Positions 9,301 to 21,570 of a DNA stretch of 64,000 nucleotides are shown here, piece after piece. The position numbers and the translations under genes are program-made. The stretch lies in the NCBI GenBank assembly GCA_017591395.1, contig WEDG01011723.1:48622-112621 (forward strand), read 5' to 3'. The notes beneath the pieces were generated by a model. The model had not been told where the DNA came from and searched no databases. It saw only the letters and a list, made by a program, of their open reading frames with translations. Source of the stretch: Schistocephalus solidus. Taxonomy: Eukaryota > Platyhelminthes > Cestoda > Diphyllobothriidea > Diphyllobothriidae. The stretch's first letter is position 1. The number at the start of each line of letters is the position of its first letter.

Positions 9301-11929
9301 CCAATGTCAATTAACCAAACTCGTGTTATACTACACACTCGAAGATCATTAGCAGTGAACCCAGTGAACTCAAATTACTCCTATTCCGATAGTGAATGAC
9401 GAAAATGGGAGACCAAACAACTACCCCCAATCATGTTCAAACGGATTTTAAGCTTATCTATTCGTTCTCGTCTGCACTAAGGTAGAGTGATCAGATTTGG
9501 GGAAGCAGTACTGCACTTAATGCGGCGGACGATTATGACGCTCAGATCTCTTGCGAATCCGCTCCATCGAGATATCAGATAATCATTCTTGGGTGATGAT
9601 AGCCTAAAAACGTCCATTTTCGTTCACCTTATATTGCCCAGAGCTCAAAAACGCCAGAAAGAATTAATTGCATTATGAAGGCACGCGAGAAACTCACTAA
9701 TCAGGGGGGGTGGGGGTATCGCAAATGATCTATAAGCGACTTTGGACGGTGTGCAAAAACCCTTAGAGCAGATGACTCCTTGCAGCTCTTCCATCTGACA
9801 GTCGTTAAATTATGAGGCGTACGTTGGCCTCACGAGAGTACTTTGGTTTGTTTAGCCGCACCGATAGATGAATCGACTGAGGTAGCGAGCATGTTCACCT
9901 GACATGCGCACGCACGCACACATACATAGACTATATTCTGCAGGTCAGAGCAACTTAACTAGCAGAGCAATACGGTCAGCGTAGTTGAGGCCGATCAGTG
10001 ACGCGAAAAATATTCACCCTCGATGACCTCACAACAGCACCTGGCGTGGATGATGCCCAAGTTCACTTAGATACCTCAGGAGACCATGAAACTGCTGTTT
10101 TGAGCCCAGACGTGGTAAAAAAAATACCGAACAGTCCGAGGACTGTTCGGTAGGCAGAGCGGGAGCGAAATGTGGATGTTCACCATGGCAAAAAACGCCC
10201 TACATCAAAATAATAAAAAACCGACAATATGGGGGCGAAAAGGTTGGGTCCGTTTGGGAAGAAAACGGTATCGGTGTCTCAATGACTGGCACCTACTGTT
10301 CCTCCGCGTTTCACGGCAACGTGAGTTGCAGCACTAAATACTTGACTGACAATAAATTGAGAAGAGATTATGTACTAACAGCGAACCGTTATACGTCGGC
10401 TAACCAGACCTGCATACGGACGCAACGCATAGAGGGCTTGGGAAGGAAAGCAACAGAAAGTGTTGACATAAAGGGATGGGAACTGCATTGTGTTTGAACA
10501 TCCTGAGGCCACTTAGTCAACGGCAAAAATCCCCGGGGCAGGCGAATTAGCCTGGTTTTAAAAAGTCAAGGAAGCGTTTATGCCTTGGTTGAGAAAGTTA
10601 CAAAGGTCTAGAAATCCTGACCAACTCCGAATCGTCCCCTCTAATCCACCGGTTAGACGTGGTGATACTCACGCTCATGTGTACTTTTAAATTCTCGACA
10701 CAGATGTGATCATAACTGTTATAGCCGACCTAGGTGGCGTCTTAGATTGTACCCCTCCGAGTATGACGATGTGCGACAGTGGGCCTGATGATTTCGACCC
10801 ATTACCTCCTCTTGCGATGGGGATTAAAAATAATGAAGGTGCAAGAATCATCTCCATTCCTAAACAAATTTAGATCTCAAGTTGACCTCCTCTTCGAGGC
10901 ATCCATGTGGGCAGCGGCATTGAAGCAACAACAGCAAAGGCAAACTCACGGAGCAGGTGACGAAGTCCGAACTGAAACCACTTCAGTTGTCCTTCTTGGA
11001 TAGCCTGAGATAGCGTCACGATTATGCCACGGGAAGGTTGACCGTTTCATTGGAGATGAGTTTCATTTAGTCGAACGTTGCTTTTTTAATGCAGTTGTGG
11101 CCAAACACCTCCACGTTTGCTCGTCTTACAGTTTACAGCCCCATACTCACGACTGTATAGGTGGACTGTTGTAAGGTGCTACCTAACCTACCTACCTACC
11201 TAACCTCCAACACCCTTCTATTTATTGCACCGTATTTCGAGCACATTGCATGCTAGCAACATGTTGACCTTCTACTAGGTAGCATGGGGCATTAAGTTGC
11301 GAATAACGAAAGGTGGCATGAACTGTAAAGACAGCCAGTACAGCTACAACTTGAAGAAATGAAGAAACAAGTCAATGAAACCCTTAGTCCCAGGCGATCG
11401 ATAGGCATATCCCACAAGGATTACGAACCAGGTACAGAACGCTCATAGGATCCTCCCCCTACCTCCCTCCCAGCACGCACGGGAGGAAGAACCACCCGTA
11501 ATACATGTGGTTTTCTGATAAATATCAGAAAATTAAGGGTTAGAGTTAGTGTTAGGTTCAGAACACGGATTTTCGCCGCGTGGAAGTTAGCGCACAACCA
11601 CCTGTATTCACGTGTTCTGCCACCGCCGGTAAGAACCTCGATGCCAGCGCCGCCAAAGGAAGACTAAAGCAGGCGGGTGCAGAAAGCGTCGCTATTGATT
11701 TGCCAGTCGTAGCTACCTTAATCGGCGCAGGGATGCCCTCGCTCAGGACATTCTGACGTCTGCCCAGCGGCAGTAAGAAGCGCGCCTCTGTCGACTGGCT
11801 CTAACTGCTTCTCCCCGCACAAGGCAATGTGCTCCACTCTCTACTGACAGCTAACATCTTTTCGCGCGCAGGTGGCTGCCACGGCGTGAGAATGCACCTA
11901 CGCGTACCATCACGCCCCCCTTCCCCAGG
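9301..11929. other. Unassigned intronic DNA
   Basis: No coding sequence is supported. It contains a perfect palindrome at 10125-10152, an ACCT simple repeat at about 11185-11210 and a short TTAGGG-like tract at 11530-11560 (AAGGGTTAGAGTTAGTGTTAGG). Confidence 0.4.
10125..10152. repeat. Perfect 28-bp palindrome
   Basis: TACCGAACAGTCC is followed by GA and then by its exact reverse complement. It could extrude a 13-bp hairpin. Confidence 0.9.
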
Positions 11930-12430
11930 TTTTTGTCAGAGTGCGATCCGAATAACGCCTGCCGCGCCCTGCTCTTGCTACCGTGTCGGTCCAGCGCATC
12001 TACTTTGCGGCCCGTTTAGGAAGCCACGTACTTGCACACGACAGTTCGACCGTCGTTGTCCGACGATGTCCACCCTATGCTCCACACCATGGTGGTGCAG
12101 GGACGGTGACTTTTGCGTGGATTCGTTTTAAGTGAAAGAAGCGTTGCGATGCAGCTACCGCACTCTCTCCTCCCATACCTGAGTACGGTGTCATGACCGA
12201 GTCAAGAAGACCGGAAGCGGGAGAGGGCGCAGGGGGCTGGCGCGGCTGGGGACCCTAGGCCCTAGCCATCCCCTAGGCGTGCCACCACACCTCCCATGTT
12301 CGGCATTTGTTAGCGGAGCGCAACCCGAATAACGCCTGCCATGCCCTGATGCGGCCCCCGCGTTGGTTCAACGCATCTACCACGTGGCCCTTTTAGGGGG
12401 CACTACTTGCACACAACCAAGTTCCCACGG
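11930..12430 (-). repeat. ~377-bp dispersed repeat, minus-strand dimer
   Basis: The landmark CGAATAACGCCTGCC occurs at 11949 and again at 12326, a spacing of 377 bp. Reverse-complement landmarks of the family are present: GTTCGACCGTCG, GTCAAGAAGACCGGA, GCAGGGGGCTGGCGCGG. This is the same repeat as at 25030, 27945, 41775 and 46693, with the same tandem spacing. Confidence 0.8.
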
Positions 12431-15084
12431 GCTGGTAGCTGGAAAAATCACCCTACCGGAGCAATAATGTGCCAACATATTGCTGACAGAAGCGAACAAG
12501 CGAGTTCTAAGAAGAAGCTTAGAAACAGAAGAAGAGGCGATCAATGGAACATGGTGTTTATTGGCCTAATGTTTCTCACAAGGGCTGACAACCGCGTGAG
12601 CCAGGAACTGTTTGAGTCATGGCTCTCTGGCCGGCAGTCGATTAATAAGCGCAATGACCTTACAGCTTCATATTCTGTGTTGCAATTTTGCCTGGGAAAC
12701 ATTTTTAAGCCACGCGGGGAGGATGCGGCTGACCAGTAGTCCCGGTGACGGCGAGCGCGTCACGCCAGGAATCGACAACGTTGATGAAATTACGACCATT
12801 TATGACTCGAGTACAGGCCACAAAACAATAATCGCATCAACTACGATCCCCAGCTCTGAACACAATGGCTGTGCCAGCAACAATAGTCTTGTGGTGGCCT
12901 GGCAACAACGCCCTATAAATTCGGCGCAACTTGTCTGCATCTGTCTCTGGTTCGAGAGAGAATCCGAAACCTCAGGCTAATAAACACCATGTTTCCGTGA
13001 TCGCCTCTTCTTTCTCTAAACAGTCGAACGCCAGTCATCGACAGGGGACCAAAAAGATGCATTCCAAAGACTACAAGCATGAGTTGGATACCATGGCAAA
13101 AAGCCTACTCAACGGAGGCCAGTGAGCAGCTTGAAAGTGGAAGGACCTAGACGTTTCAGAAGCCCTCTAGTGGTTCACCGTGGCAGGACTGGATACTTAG
13201 ACCAACCACTTATTCGATCCAAGAAGTGGTGGCCGGATGCAAACCGATAAACTACACTGCACGTGGTGAACGCTCTGTGACCGCAGGAAGGAATCGCCAG
13301 TGCTCATTTTTCGCAACCACAAGCCCCCGAAAGTTACCAATAGCCTCGCACTTGGCCGCGACTGGGGAGGCAGTGCGAAACTATGGCTGCTATCGCGGTA
13401 AGAGGAGGGCTACATAAAGGGCATAGTAAATCGCCCCATTTGGTCTTCCAGAGCGCGGCATAGACCGAAGTACTCCGCGCGTGAAAGTACAGCTGTGCCC
13501 TCACAGTCGCTTGCAACATGCAAATGCGCACCGGTTACCATAGCTACATGCCCAAGACCCTAGAAAGGCACAGACGCGCGGGCGCAGGCGTGACTAATCC
13601 GAGTCCTGGTTGGATTTTGTCACAGCCATCCATGACGCAGACAGGAACGATAAAGCGTGCGAGGGAGAGAGAGAGAGAGAGGATGACAGACACGCGCCCG
13701 CGACAAGTCAGAACTAGCAATGTTGGTGAACTGGCAATGCTAATTCTCCGCTCCATTGATCACGAAAATGAATCCGGAGGACCGCTAGATCACCGTAACG
13801 CCAGAAAAACAAAACCAGCACAAAAGTTCTACCGCAGAAGGCACAGACTGACTGGGCAGGGGTAAGCAGAACATCGGATTGAACATTATTCTCGTTTGAA
13901 GCCCCCCCCCCGCCCTCCTCCATCCCCGTTTAAATAAGAGGCTTTGGAGCAAAATACTGCCTTTGAGTCAACCATAAACGAAGGGCAAGCTATCAAGGCA
14001 TAAAGTAAGAATCTTAATCTTGACATGTGCTAAAGATGCAGGATATGCTAGTAACTGTTTACGCGAACACATGAGTTACCCCCTTCGTGCAAGTGGAACA
14101 GAAGAGCTCAACAACCCCACGACTGGCTCCTGTGAAGTGGCGCGACCTGATCATGTGTGGTGGTCATTTTTGAGTTGTTTGTCGGCCCCTGCACCCATGC
14201 CCGTCTCCAGGGGAGCCCTGAATTTGTACCGTGACCGGAACACAGTGGATGCGGGAATAGTGTCAGGTAGACGCAATAAAAGTCTGCATTACGAACCAGT
14301 CACCGTTGCGTATGGCTCGAGACGTAGTCCTAATCCTCGTTAGATCTTCCTGTCCAAACACCACATACTTCTCGGGGTATGGCTTCATCTTTGGATGGGT
14401 TCGAGTCGGAATCCGAAACCTCGGGCAAATAAAGTTATTGGCCCAGTGATCGCGTCTACTTCTTTTTCAATTAATTCCTGGGATTCGCATTTTTGCTCGT
14501 ATCAACAAATGATAATGTCTGCATAGTTACTCCATTTAACTTCCTATCCAGTTTTTATTACATGTGTTTTTATCTCAATGACGGTATGAACGGCAATAAA
14601 GACAGACCGAATTAGATCGACGCTTTAAGGACTATTCGGATCAAAACCAAGCTTGCCCTGTAATTGCACTTTGAGGGCACGGAAAAATGGCGGCTTTCAG
14701 TGAATTTAAAATGGGAAAGGTGATAAACATATTCAGCTCCTACCAACAATCTTCGATATTTTCCCGTATTTCTACGATATCCCAAAATAGAACATTCGGA
14801 GTTGCGTTGTAAGGTTATATTAATTAAATAAACGTTAAGCAGACTTGGTTTAAATCCCCGTTATATTCTTTATTTTCCTAATAACAAAGAGACTCGGAGT
14901 TAAAACCGAACGTTTCTATGCTGTGAGTCAGAGTGTTCCCTTGTGGTCGCGTGTTCTAGCCTCCGATGTCACCCTCAGGTGTACTGCCCGTGACTGTGTG
15001 CGTGCAAACATAAGTAGCTGCAGACGTCAATACGTGTAGGCTTCTAGGCGAAGGCAAATGCATGAGATACATGTAATGGCCCCA
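12431..15084. other. Unassigned, with two decayed foldback-family fragments
   Basis: No gene is supported. At about 12945-13010 and 14385-14475 there are degenerate pieces of the CTGAAGATGGGTTCGA...GAAAC foldback family (GGTTCGAG, GAATCCGAAACCTC, GTGATCGCGTCTAC). A GA run occurs at about 13665-13680 and a C run at about 13903. ORFs of 100-122 codons lack motifs. Confidence 0.4.
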
Positions 15085-15700
15085 CGCCTCTATTTCAACT
15101 CACACTCAGAGCCACGGCTTTCTTGTGTGTACCAGGCTCTAACCCTTTGTGCGAAAGCCAGGCGTGTGTGGCACGCTTAGATGGCAGGTTCAGCCTTGTC
15201 AGCCACTGCAACGGTCGAGCCGTCAGTGTACAACCAAATTAGCGGGGCAGGAAGATGGCAAGGCAGCAGGAGCCTCAGGAGACAGGACCTGTTTCTTCAG
15301 CTTGCCACCAGCTCTTCGGCACGTCAAGAAGCGAGGGAGCCTGGGGAAGGACCTTCGGCGAAAGGGACCTGTGGAATTAGTTGCTGATACAAACAGCAAT
15401 TGCGACTCACACTCCGATTCCCTCCTTTATTGTGTTTGCAAAGTCCTGGTCATTCGTGCGCGCAAACCAGGCATGGGTGTGGCGCGCTTAGATGGCAGGT
15501 TCATTCTTGTCAGTTACTGCGCCCCATTAGAGCCCCTGCGAGCGAACTCTCAGGCGTTAAGATACGCTCATCTGGCGAATGAAGTCGGAGGTCATGGAGG
15601 CAGTACGCAACTGCGAGTGTTAATCGCCAGCCAACAAAGCTTCGTGTACAGTCTCGTAAAACCTAGGAACCTTAAAAGAGTGTGCCCTAGGTGTTGATGG
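15085..15700. repeat. Two-copy local tandem duplication, ~311-bp spacing
   Basis: CTTAGATGGCAGGTTCA recurs at about 15176 and 15487. Flanking sequence matches loosely before it (AACTCACACTC; GCGAAAGCCAGGC versus GCGCAAACCAGGC) and after it (CTTGTCAGCCACTGC versus CTTGTCAGTTACTGC). A 182-codon ORF spans it but has no recognisable domain. Confidence 0.6.
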
Positions 15701-18435
15701 AGACATTCGCCTTCGAATCCAAAGCATCGAATGAAACCATCAATCCACCTAGTCGGTTGTTCCTGGGAAACGGGATCAGAGCGATCAATTCGACGAAAGG
15801 ATCACAATCCCAATCTATCCAGTACCTTCAAGTGACGGAAAAACATCCGAACGCATGTCCATGCCTGACAACCGTAAAGGATTACCCCTGCCGTAACTTG
15901 ATCTTCTTAGTACTCTCACAGTGATTTCAAAGGCTCCATTCAAGTCGGGCAAAGCCCGAATGCGCCCAGGTCTGGCCAAATTTATTAATGCGTTGAACGG
16001 TTACCATAAAATTTGGCGCTCAGCACAAGAAGCGGTCAAGTGGCGGGGGGATTTTGACCATCTATGCAGACATCGCTGAACGCTAAGACGACCATCTTCG
16101 TCTGCGATTTGATTTTCAGGAACTCAGAGGAGCAACAAACGTGCGGAATACCTGAAATGCACAGACTACCAAAGCATGCCTACGAACTCAGTTTACCATG
16201 AAATAGCACGGAGCTGATAATAAGACAGAACTCTAAGGGCACAGATAACCACATCGAAGGAATCACCGGGCTCAAAAGCTAGCACAGAGACAAAGATGGA
16301 AGCATAAATCAAACAATTCGGAGTAAAGCCTACCAGAAAAGCAAGAGGACAATCTACCGAGGCAACTGACGTCTGTGTAGACAGCGCGGGATGAGACTGA
16401 AGGCTTGAACCCACCACCAGGTAAGATACGATGTTCCCAACTGTACTTTTGGGGCGCTCGTGAATTTTTTTACTGAGAAGAAAACTTGTGCAACATGGCT
16501 GTTCCTCGACTCCTCCTGCGATCAAAGCGTTGTGTCGAGGAATTAAGGAGAGGGGGCGGGGCGGGGCGGGGAAGGTCAAAGTGTCTGGATATGGATGTGA
16601 ACACAGTTGCATACTAACAAGATGGTCTACGCGGGCCACGCACAACCTGATCTTAAACTTCGAGTGTACAAAGCTTCAGTGAGGAAGTCTTGATCTCATT
16701 TAAAGGGATGTCCTAAAGTCACCATAAAGGAGCCCTTTCAGCTTGCCCCTGTCTGCCATGGGAACGGATTATCTCCGCTATGCTGGCACACGCTACTTTT
16801 GACGCATTCCAGTGGATTCAAGTGGTGCGTCCGAGTTCGAGGACCGAATGGTTGTGCGATAGAGCACAGTGGCTGCTTTTGCACGGGCGTCACGCACAGA
16901 CACGCGCGCGTGTCAATTGTTAAGGTGGGGCACCAACTCAGCGCAGTCCAGATAACACAGGCCAGAAGCCAAAGTGGTCCCAGTTTTGGTCTAACGTGAA
17001 AGTGGTACAGTCCCTTTGAAGGGGGGAGGAGGCGGGAGGCCATCCACCAGAAATACACGCTAAAGTGAACCTTGACCCGCGCGACGTCAAGAAAGAACCC
17101 GAAAGACACGCGGACGCGCAGGCATGCTGGGGGGGAGAGGGGGGGGTAGGAAAACAGTGATATTCACCGGTGCAGTCAGGTGACCCAGCCGAAAAAACTG
17201 CGCTACCATGTGAGTGCTGAAGAGGCTAAATTACGCCAGTTGTTGCGTTATCGGTCGCTGCGACTGCCGCAGGCAAATTTGCGGAGACCCTTTCAATTGG
17301 ATAGAGCGATAAAAGCGGGGCAAATATTGCGTCACATTTCCAAACTGTTCGAGTGCAATGGAGCTCACTGGAAACGCTGGATAAGAGAGGTACTCCATGT
17401 TAATGATAGCAAGAAAGCCGACAGGCATCAGGAGTGGGTTACTGGAAAAGGACAAGGAAACTTGAAATTTCAATGGTTTCATGAGTAGGAAGGTTGCATT
17501 AAGCTGGCCGGGGTAGACGCAAGCAGCATATTTCACCGTTCAAAGCATGCAGAAGAGCCATTGGAAATTCTAGGGTGTGCTGATGGCGAGAAATTGATGT
17601 TGCTGGGAAAAAAAACTGACCCCAGAAAAATCGACCAACGTTCCTTAATGCGGGTTCACGAACGTACACTGGCAACTTGGGGGTTAGAATTTAAGTCAAC
17701 AATTAGCATTCAGGTCATGAACTGGAGGCAAGAATCCTTAACCGTTGGGGCGACGGGCTGACGCGAGGATCACATTTGGAGGCAATTACAAGTAGGCTAG
17801 CGGCAAAGAGATGCCTGCGTCAACTTGGCACCCGTAAGCCTGAGAACGTCAAGGCCGCTACTTATCACTACGGCCAGGCAGAGTCAAGGCGAAACGCGGA
17901 CCAATGTCTCATCCAAGATGGGCGTTGGTGCATGACGCGCTAAGCTCTGTTTTTCTACTTGAAGCGGCAGGACATGAAAAGAGTTCAGTCAATGTGTGTT
18001 TCTCCTTTTGTATCAAATCAAAGAATTCTTTTACAACCAACGGAGGGGTCCAAAACTGACCGGCAACCACTCAGTGCCGCCAACTGAACTCAGAAATCTA
18101 AGTGGTCAGGGACACCGAAATACAGGGCTACAGTTCCTCCTGCTGCCACATAATACGGGAAGAGATCGTAACCAAAATTCACAACATTTCGTTCAAATCG
18201 ACGATGGTAAATGTAAAGCAGCTCTCTGGCAAGTCGCGTTTCCTATTTGAGACACGTCGCGGCATGGTATGCTGACGGCCGGTATAGTAGATGTACTACG
18301 CCTCCTCGATGAAGCAGAAATAGAAAATAGCGAACATTCCAATCTTGCGGTTTTCAAGCGGTGGATTTTCGCCAACATTAGGCACAACGCGAAGAGCATA
18401 TGCTGTAACTTTACCGGTGCGCGCCACTTCATCAT
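15701..18435. other. Unassigned intronic DNA
   Basis: No gene recognised. Adjacent open frames at 17180-17488 and 17500-17760 on the plus strand have no motif that I can identify and are best treated as chance. Confidence 0.35.
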
Positions 18436-18990
18436 ATTCCCAATCAAAACCGACAGGACAACGAGCTCGTGGCTCATTGTTAGACCGACCAAGGAGTCCG
18501 GGTTCGAATTTCAGGTGTTACATACTCGGGATTGGGTATGAATGACTGAAAACCACACCAGCATCATTGGTCTTGGTAGTTACTTCATTGTACATATATC
18601 CTACTAGTCGCTATTCGACTTAAGATTCCAGATTGAGTTCCAAGGAAAAAAAGACTAGCACATCCCGTAATCTGATCGGTGAGACTGGAATGGCGACTTT
18701 TTATTCATTGGTCGTCATCAACCTCATGTTTTGCACCCCCTGAGGCTCGAACTTGTGATCTGGTGTTTAGAAGTCCAAAGCTCTGACCGTTCCCGATCGA
18801 ACCCGACAAGTCAACGAATCTGTGGCTCAATGATTTGAGCGTTCGAATTCTAACCAAACAAGTCACGGGTTCGAGCCTCATGTGTTGCAGCCCCTGGGTA
18901 TGGCTTGCTGATAAAGGCCGTCTTGAAATAAAAGAAGGGTCGATATCACGATCGAAACACAATTACCACAACTTTCATCAACAAGTTTGG
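18436..18990. mobile_element. Three decayed tRNA-headed units
   Basis: A plus unit begins at AACCGACAGGACAACGAGC (about 18448) with GGGTTCGAATTTC at about 18500. A minus unit lies at about 18685-18800: read on the minus strand it has AGTTCGAGCCTC, TTGATGACGACC and GCCATTCCAGTC. A further plus unit at about 18815-18970 has GGGTTCGAGCCTC and GGGTATGGCTTGCTGATAAAGG. Hammerhead core residues are lost in all three. Confidence 0.6.
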
Positions 18991-19069
18991 ATAAGGATAT
19001 GGTCGCCCAAATGGGACAATCGAACAGAAACCGCCCCAAAATGCATGCAGCCTTGTGCCAAATTTCGGT

Positions 19070-19200
19070 TAGGGTTTATGTCATTGTTGGGGTTAAGGTC
19101 AGGATTATAGTAAAGGCTGAGGCTTGGGTTCGTGCTAACTATAGGGTTTAGGTTTGGTGAAAGTTAAGGCTACAGTTTAGGTTTACGTTAGGGTTAAGCC
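19070..19200 (+). repeat. Degenerate TTAGGG-like tract
   Basis: Loose GGGTTAAGG/GGTTTAGG/GTTAGGG units over about 130 bp, e.g. TACGTTAGGGTTAAG near the right end. Confidence 0.6.
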
Positions 19201-20433
19201 ACGGGAATATGTACCATTGCTAAAATTTACCACCTATTTTAAGCTTGCGAGACGGTTCCTATTCCTTTGTCTTGTTTAGGGGTCGAGTGCATCGAAAATG
19301 GATAATATGCTAGTCGGATAACGGCTTAATTTTGTTCAGGACATTTGATTGACTCAGTACGGGGAAACGACCACTGTAAGTCAGGTACGCTCATTAATCT
19401 CAAACTTGTACTGCTGTTTCACTTGCTAATCGAAATTTACCTACTGTGAAGGCAAGTAGTAGGTGCCGAAACCTGTAAAAATTTATCGAAACCCATAGGT
19501 TGGAATAACGCATCTCATATATATGCTATGAACCGGCAACACTGCTCAGGAGAAATCAAAAGTTTTCATGAAGAGGTCTCATTAATATGCGCACATTAAA
19601 GCAAAGGGTATTTCAGCCAGCGTTTTTAGATAAAAATAGGACTTTCCTTCCGACAACCTCAATTTTACGAAGACATTACGTGAATATCTAAAATATTTTT
19701 GAGAATATACGTCCCGTAGAAAGAGGTCGTTCTTTCAGAATTGGGGTCGGTACGGGTGGTTGAGAATGTGTGAGTTTCAAAGTCAGCAAGAAGGCCCCCC
19801 CTCGTACTTCGAGATACTATCCAATTTTTGCGAGTAACGCTAAGGCCCACCGCGCAAGCAAGTTTTTTTTAAGTTGAAAGCCCGTTCAAGAATTTCATAA
19901 ATTATAGCACATAACGAAGATACTCCAGAAAGGACTACTTTTGTCTAGACATCTTTTGGTGCTTGATCTCGTCCAGAAACACTCGTCCATAAAAAATGTG
20001 ATTGAACAGACAAGGGAGGCCGGAATGTCCAGTTTTAGCAGGGGATTTGGGCTCGGATCAATCGGCTGTCAAAGTTCGAGCTCGTGTTCATTGCTTCACA
20101 CGGTGTAGCTTTATTTTAGGACGTAAGACTGGCGTTCCACGCTGCCCATGAATGCCTGGCTGGAACGCCCTAAACGACAACTTTTAGGTTATAGAAGATG
20201 GCGATTCCGGGCACTGTATACAGTAATCTAAAGTCTTGTGAAGACAATCTTCGGAAAGGAGTTGACGGTGTGGACGCGTTCAAGAGAGTTCATTGGTGAG
20301 GAGCACTACCAGCTGGTGCGTCTGTCTCGACAACGACCCCCCTTCCCCCGTTTATCTAACCTCGCTAAAAATTAAGAAACATGAGTCCAGGAAAAGTAAA
20401 TAGTCGTGCATGAACAAATTAAACACAACTCAC
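19201..20433. other. Unassigned intronic DNA
   Basis: AT-rich with short chance ORFs; no features recognised. It would be part of the 13.2-kb intron between the two upstream F-BAR exons. Confidence 0.4.
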
Positions 20434-20617
20434 TTTCCCGTCTCGGCGAGGTGCTTGTGCTTTAAGCTGTTGGCCAGCTTGGCCAAAGCGTCCGAGTAGT
20501 CCTGCTCCAAAATGGCTCTGCGTCGGTAAAATTCCTGCAACTCGGCCAGCACTGTGGAATCCACATCGAGTTTGGCATCCAGACACTTGGACTGCTCCGT
20601 GAACTGGGTACGCAGCT
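20434..20617 (-). CDS. srGAP-like F-BAR (FCH) domain, first supported exon
   Basis: This exon encodes about 61 residues: LRTQFTEQSKCLDAKLDVDS, then LAELQEFYRRRAILEQDYSD and ALAKLANSLKHKHLAETGK. This is the signature first helix pair of FCH/F-BAR domains: an LQ-(D/E)-F-x-R-(R/K) motif, an E-x-(D/E)-Y-(S/A) motif and a KLA heptad. It most resembles srGAPs, where an E-IR-QL-EQ-KCL stretch precedes it. The donor is consensus (GGGAAA|GTGAGT) and leaves a split lysine codon that the exon at 7210 completes. The acceptor is CGTACTTACAG just above 20617 and implies entry in phase 1. An open frame continues upstream to 20855 with proline/serine-rich residues; I treat that as intron read-through. The initiator methionine is not in this exon. 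Confidence 0.8.
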
Positions 20618-21379
20618 CTGTAAGTACGCGATGGGTGCACACCAGGGGGGGTCCGCGAGATGTGGAAGGCAAGGGCGGTATCAGCGGCGGCGAAACGGCA
20701 GTCATCGCAGGCCACAGGCGAGTTGGTAGGAGAGGAGGGACGGGAAAAGAAGACGGGTGAGGAATGCTTCCGGGAGGAGGAGGGGGACGTGACGAAGTCG
20801 TCAGGCCAGCGCTTCTTTCGGAAGGAGAAAAAGTGCAAGAGGCCCTCTTCGGCACTCATGAGGTTCTTACCTGTCTAGCAGGCTGTACAGTTAGAGCAGC
20901 CCCTAGACTCAGGCACAAGCCAGAGTGCACACAGCATCACGAGACACTAGGCATAAACACTCAGGCACAGACTACGACGGCACCAAATGGGGCAGAGAGA
21001 GAGAGAGAGAAGTGGCTGTGACGGTGGTGTGGGAGGTGAAATAAAGTGTAGCATTGGCGGCGCCAGCGCGTGCAACTGATTGGCCAGCCAGGTTGCAATC
21101 TAAGTTTTCAAACGAATCAGTAATGAGGATGAGGAGGGTAAGAGCACAACCACTCGCAGTGCGCGCACGCAACACAAGTCGCTGACGGTACAAACGCACT
21201 TACGTGCTTGAAATACTACTTACTGTTGGCAGTAACATTAGTTTATGAGGTGGGCTGAGGGCACGACGAGAGTCAAAGCATTCGGACAGCTGATGCATAA
21301 GTCAGAAACCGGAGGTTGGAGCATCGAGATACCCGGATTAAAAGTAGTATGCATACAGAGGGTCGTGACCCAGACCCTC
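20618..21379. other. Upstream intron sequence with GA repeat
   Basis: GC-rich and pyrimidine-biased on the minus strand, with a GA microsatellite at about 20996-21010. Overlapping ORFs on both strands are low-complexity and lack motifs. Confidence 0.4.
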
Positions 21380-21570
21380 CTCCGCCTCCAGTCTTCTTGA
21401 AATGACCATGACACCGGGTCCAGGTGAGAAGAAGAGGAGGGGGAGGAGGAGAATGCGGTAGAAGCTGCGCAATTCTAATAACAATATAAACTAATCCACG
21501 CACGAGCCACCTTCCCTGCGCTACCTTGCTGTGGGGCACACGGTGGTCCGCGTCGGAAACTACGATCAAA
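21380..21570 (+). repeat. Diverged copy of the ~376-bp dispersed repeat
   Basis: Landmarks CAGTCTTCTTGA, ATGACACCGGG, GCGGTAGAAGCTGCGC, AAACTAATCCACGC and TGCTGTGGGGCACACGGTGG occur in the family order but with more divergence than at 27945 or 41775. Confidence 0.65.

Noticed and set aside
12945..14475. Functional hammerheads in the foldback-family fragments at 12945 and 14385
   Set aside because: CUGAAGA is mutated and GUC has become CUC in both, so they are relics only.
15149..15697. 182-codon plus ORF
   Set aside because: Lies over a local duplication, has overlapping alternatives in another frame and no recognisable motif.
17180..17760. A two-exon or frameshifted gene
   Set aside because: Adjacent open frames of ~100 and ~85 codons look non-repetitive, but no motif, splice pair or homology could be argued.
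20419..20859. Longer minus and plus ORFs over the F-BAR exon, including the Pro-rich extension to 20855
   Set aside because: The other frames are shadows; the extension lies upstream of a good acceptor at 20618 and is not conserved-looking.
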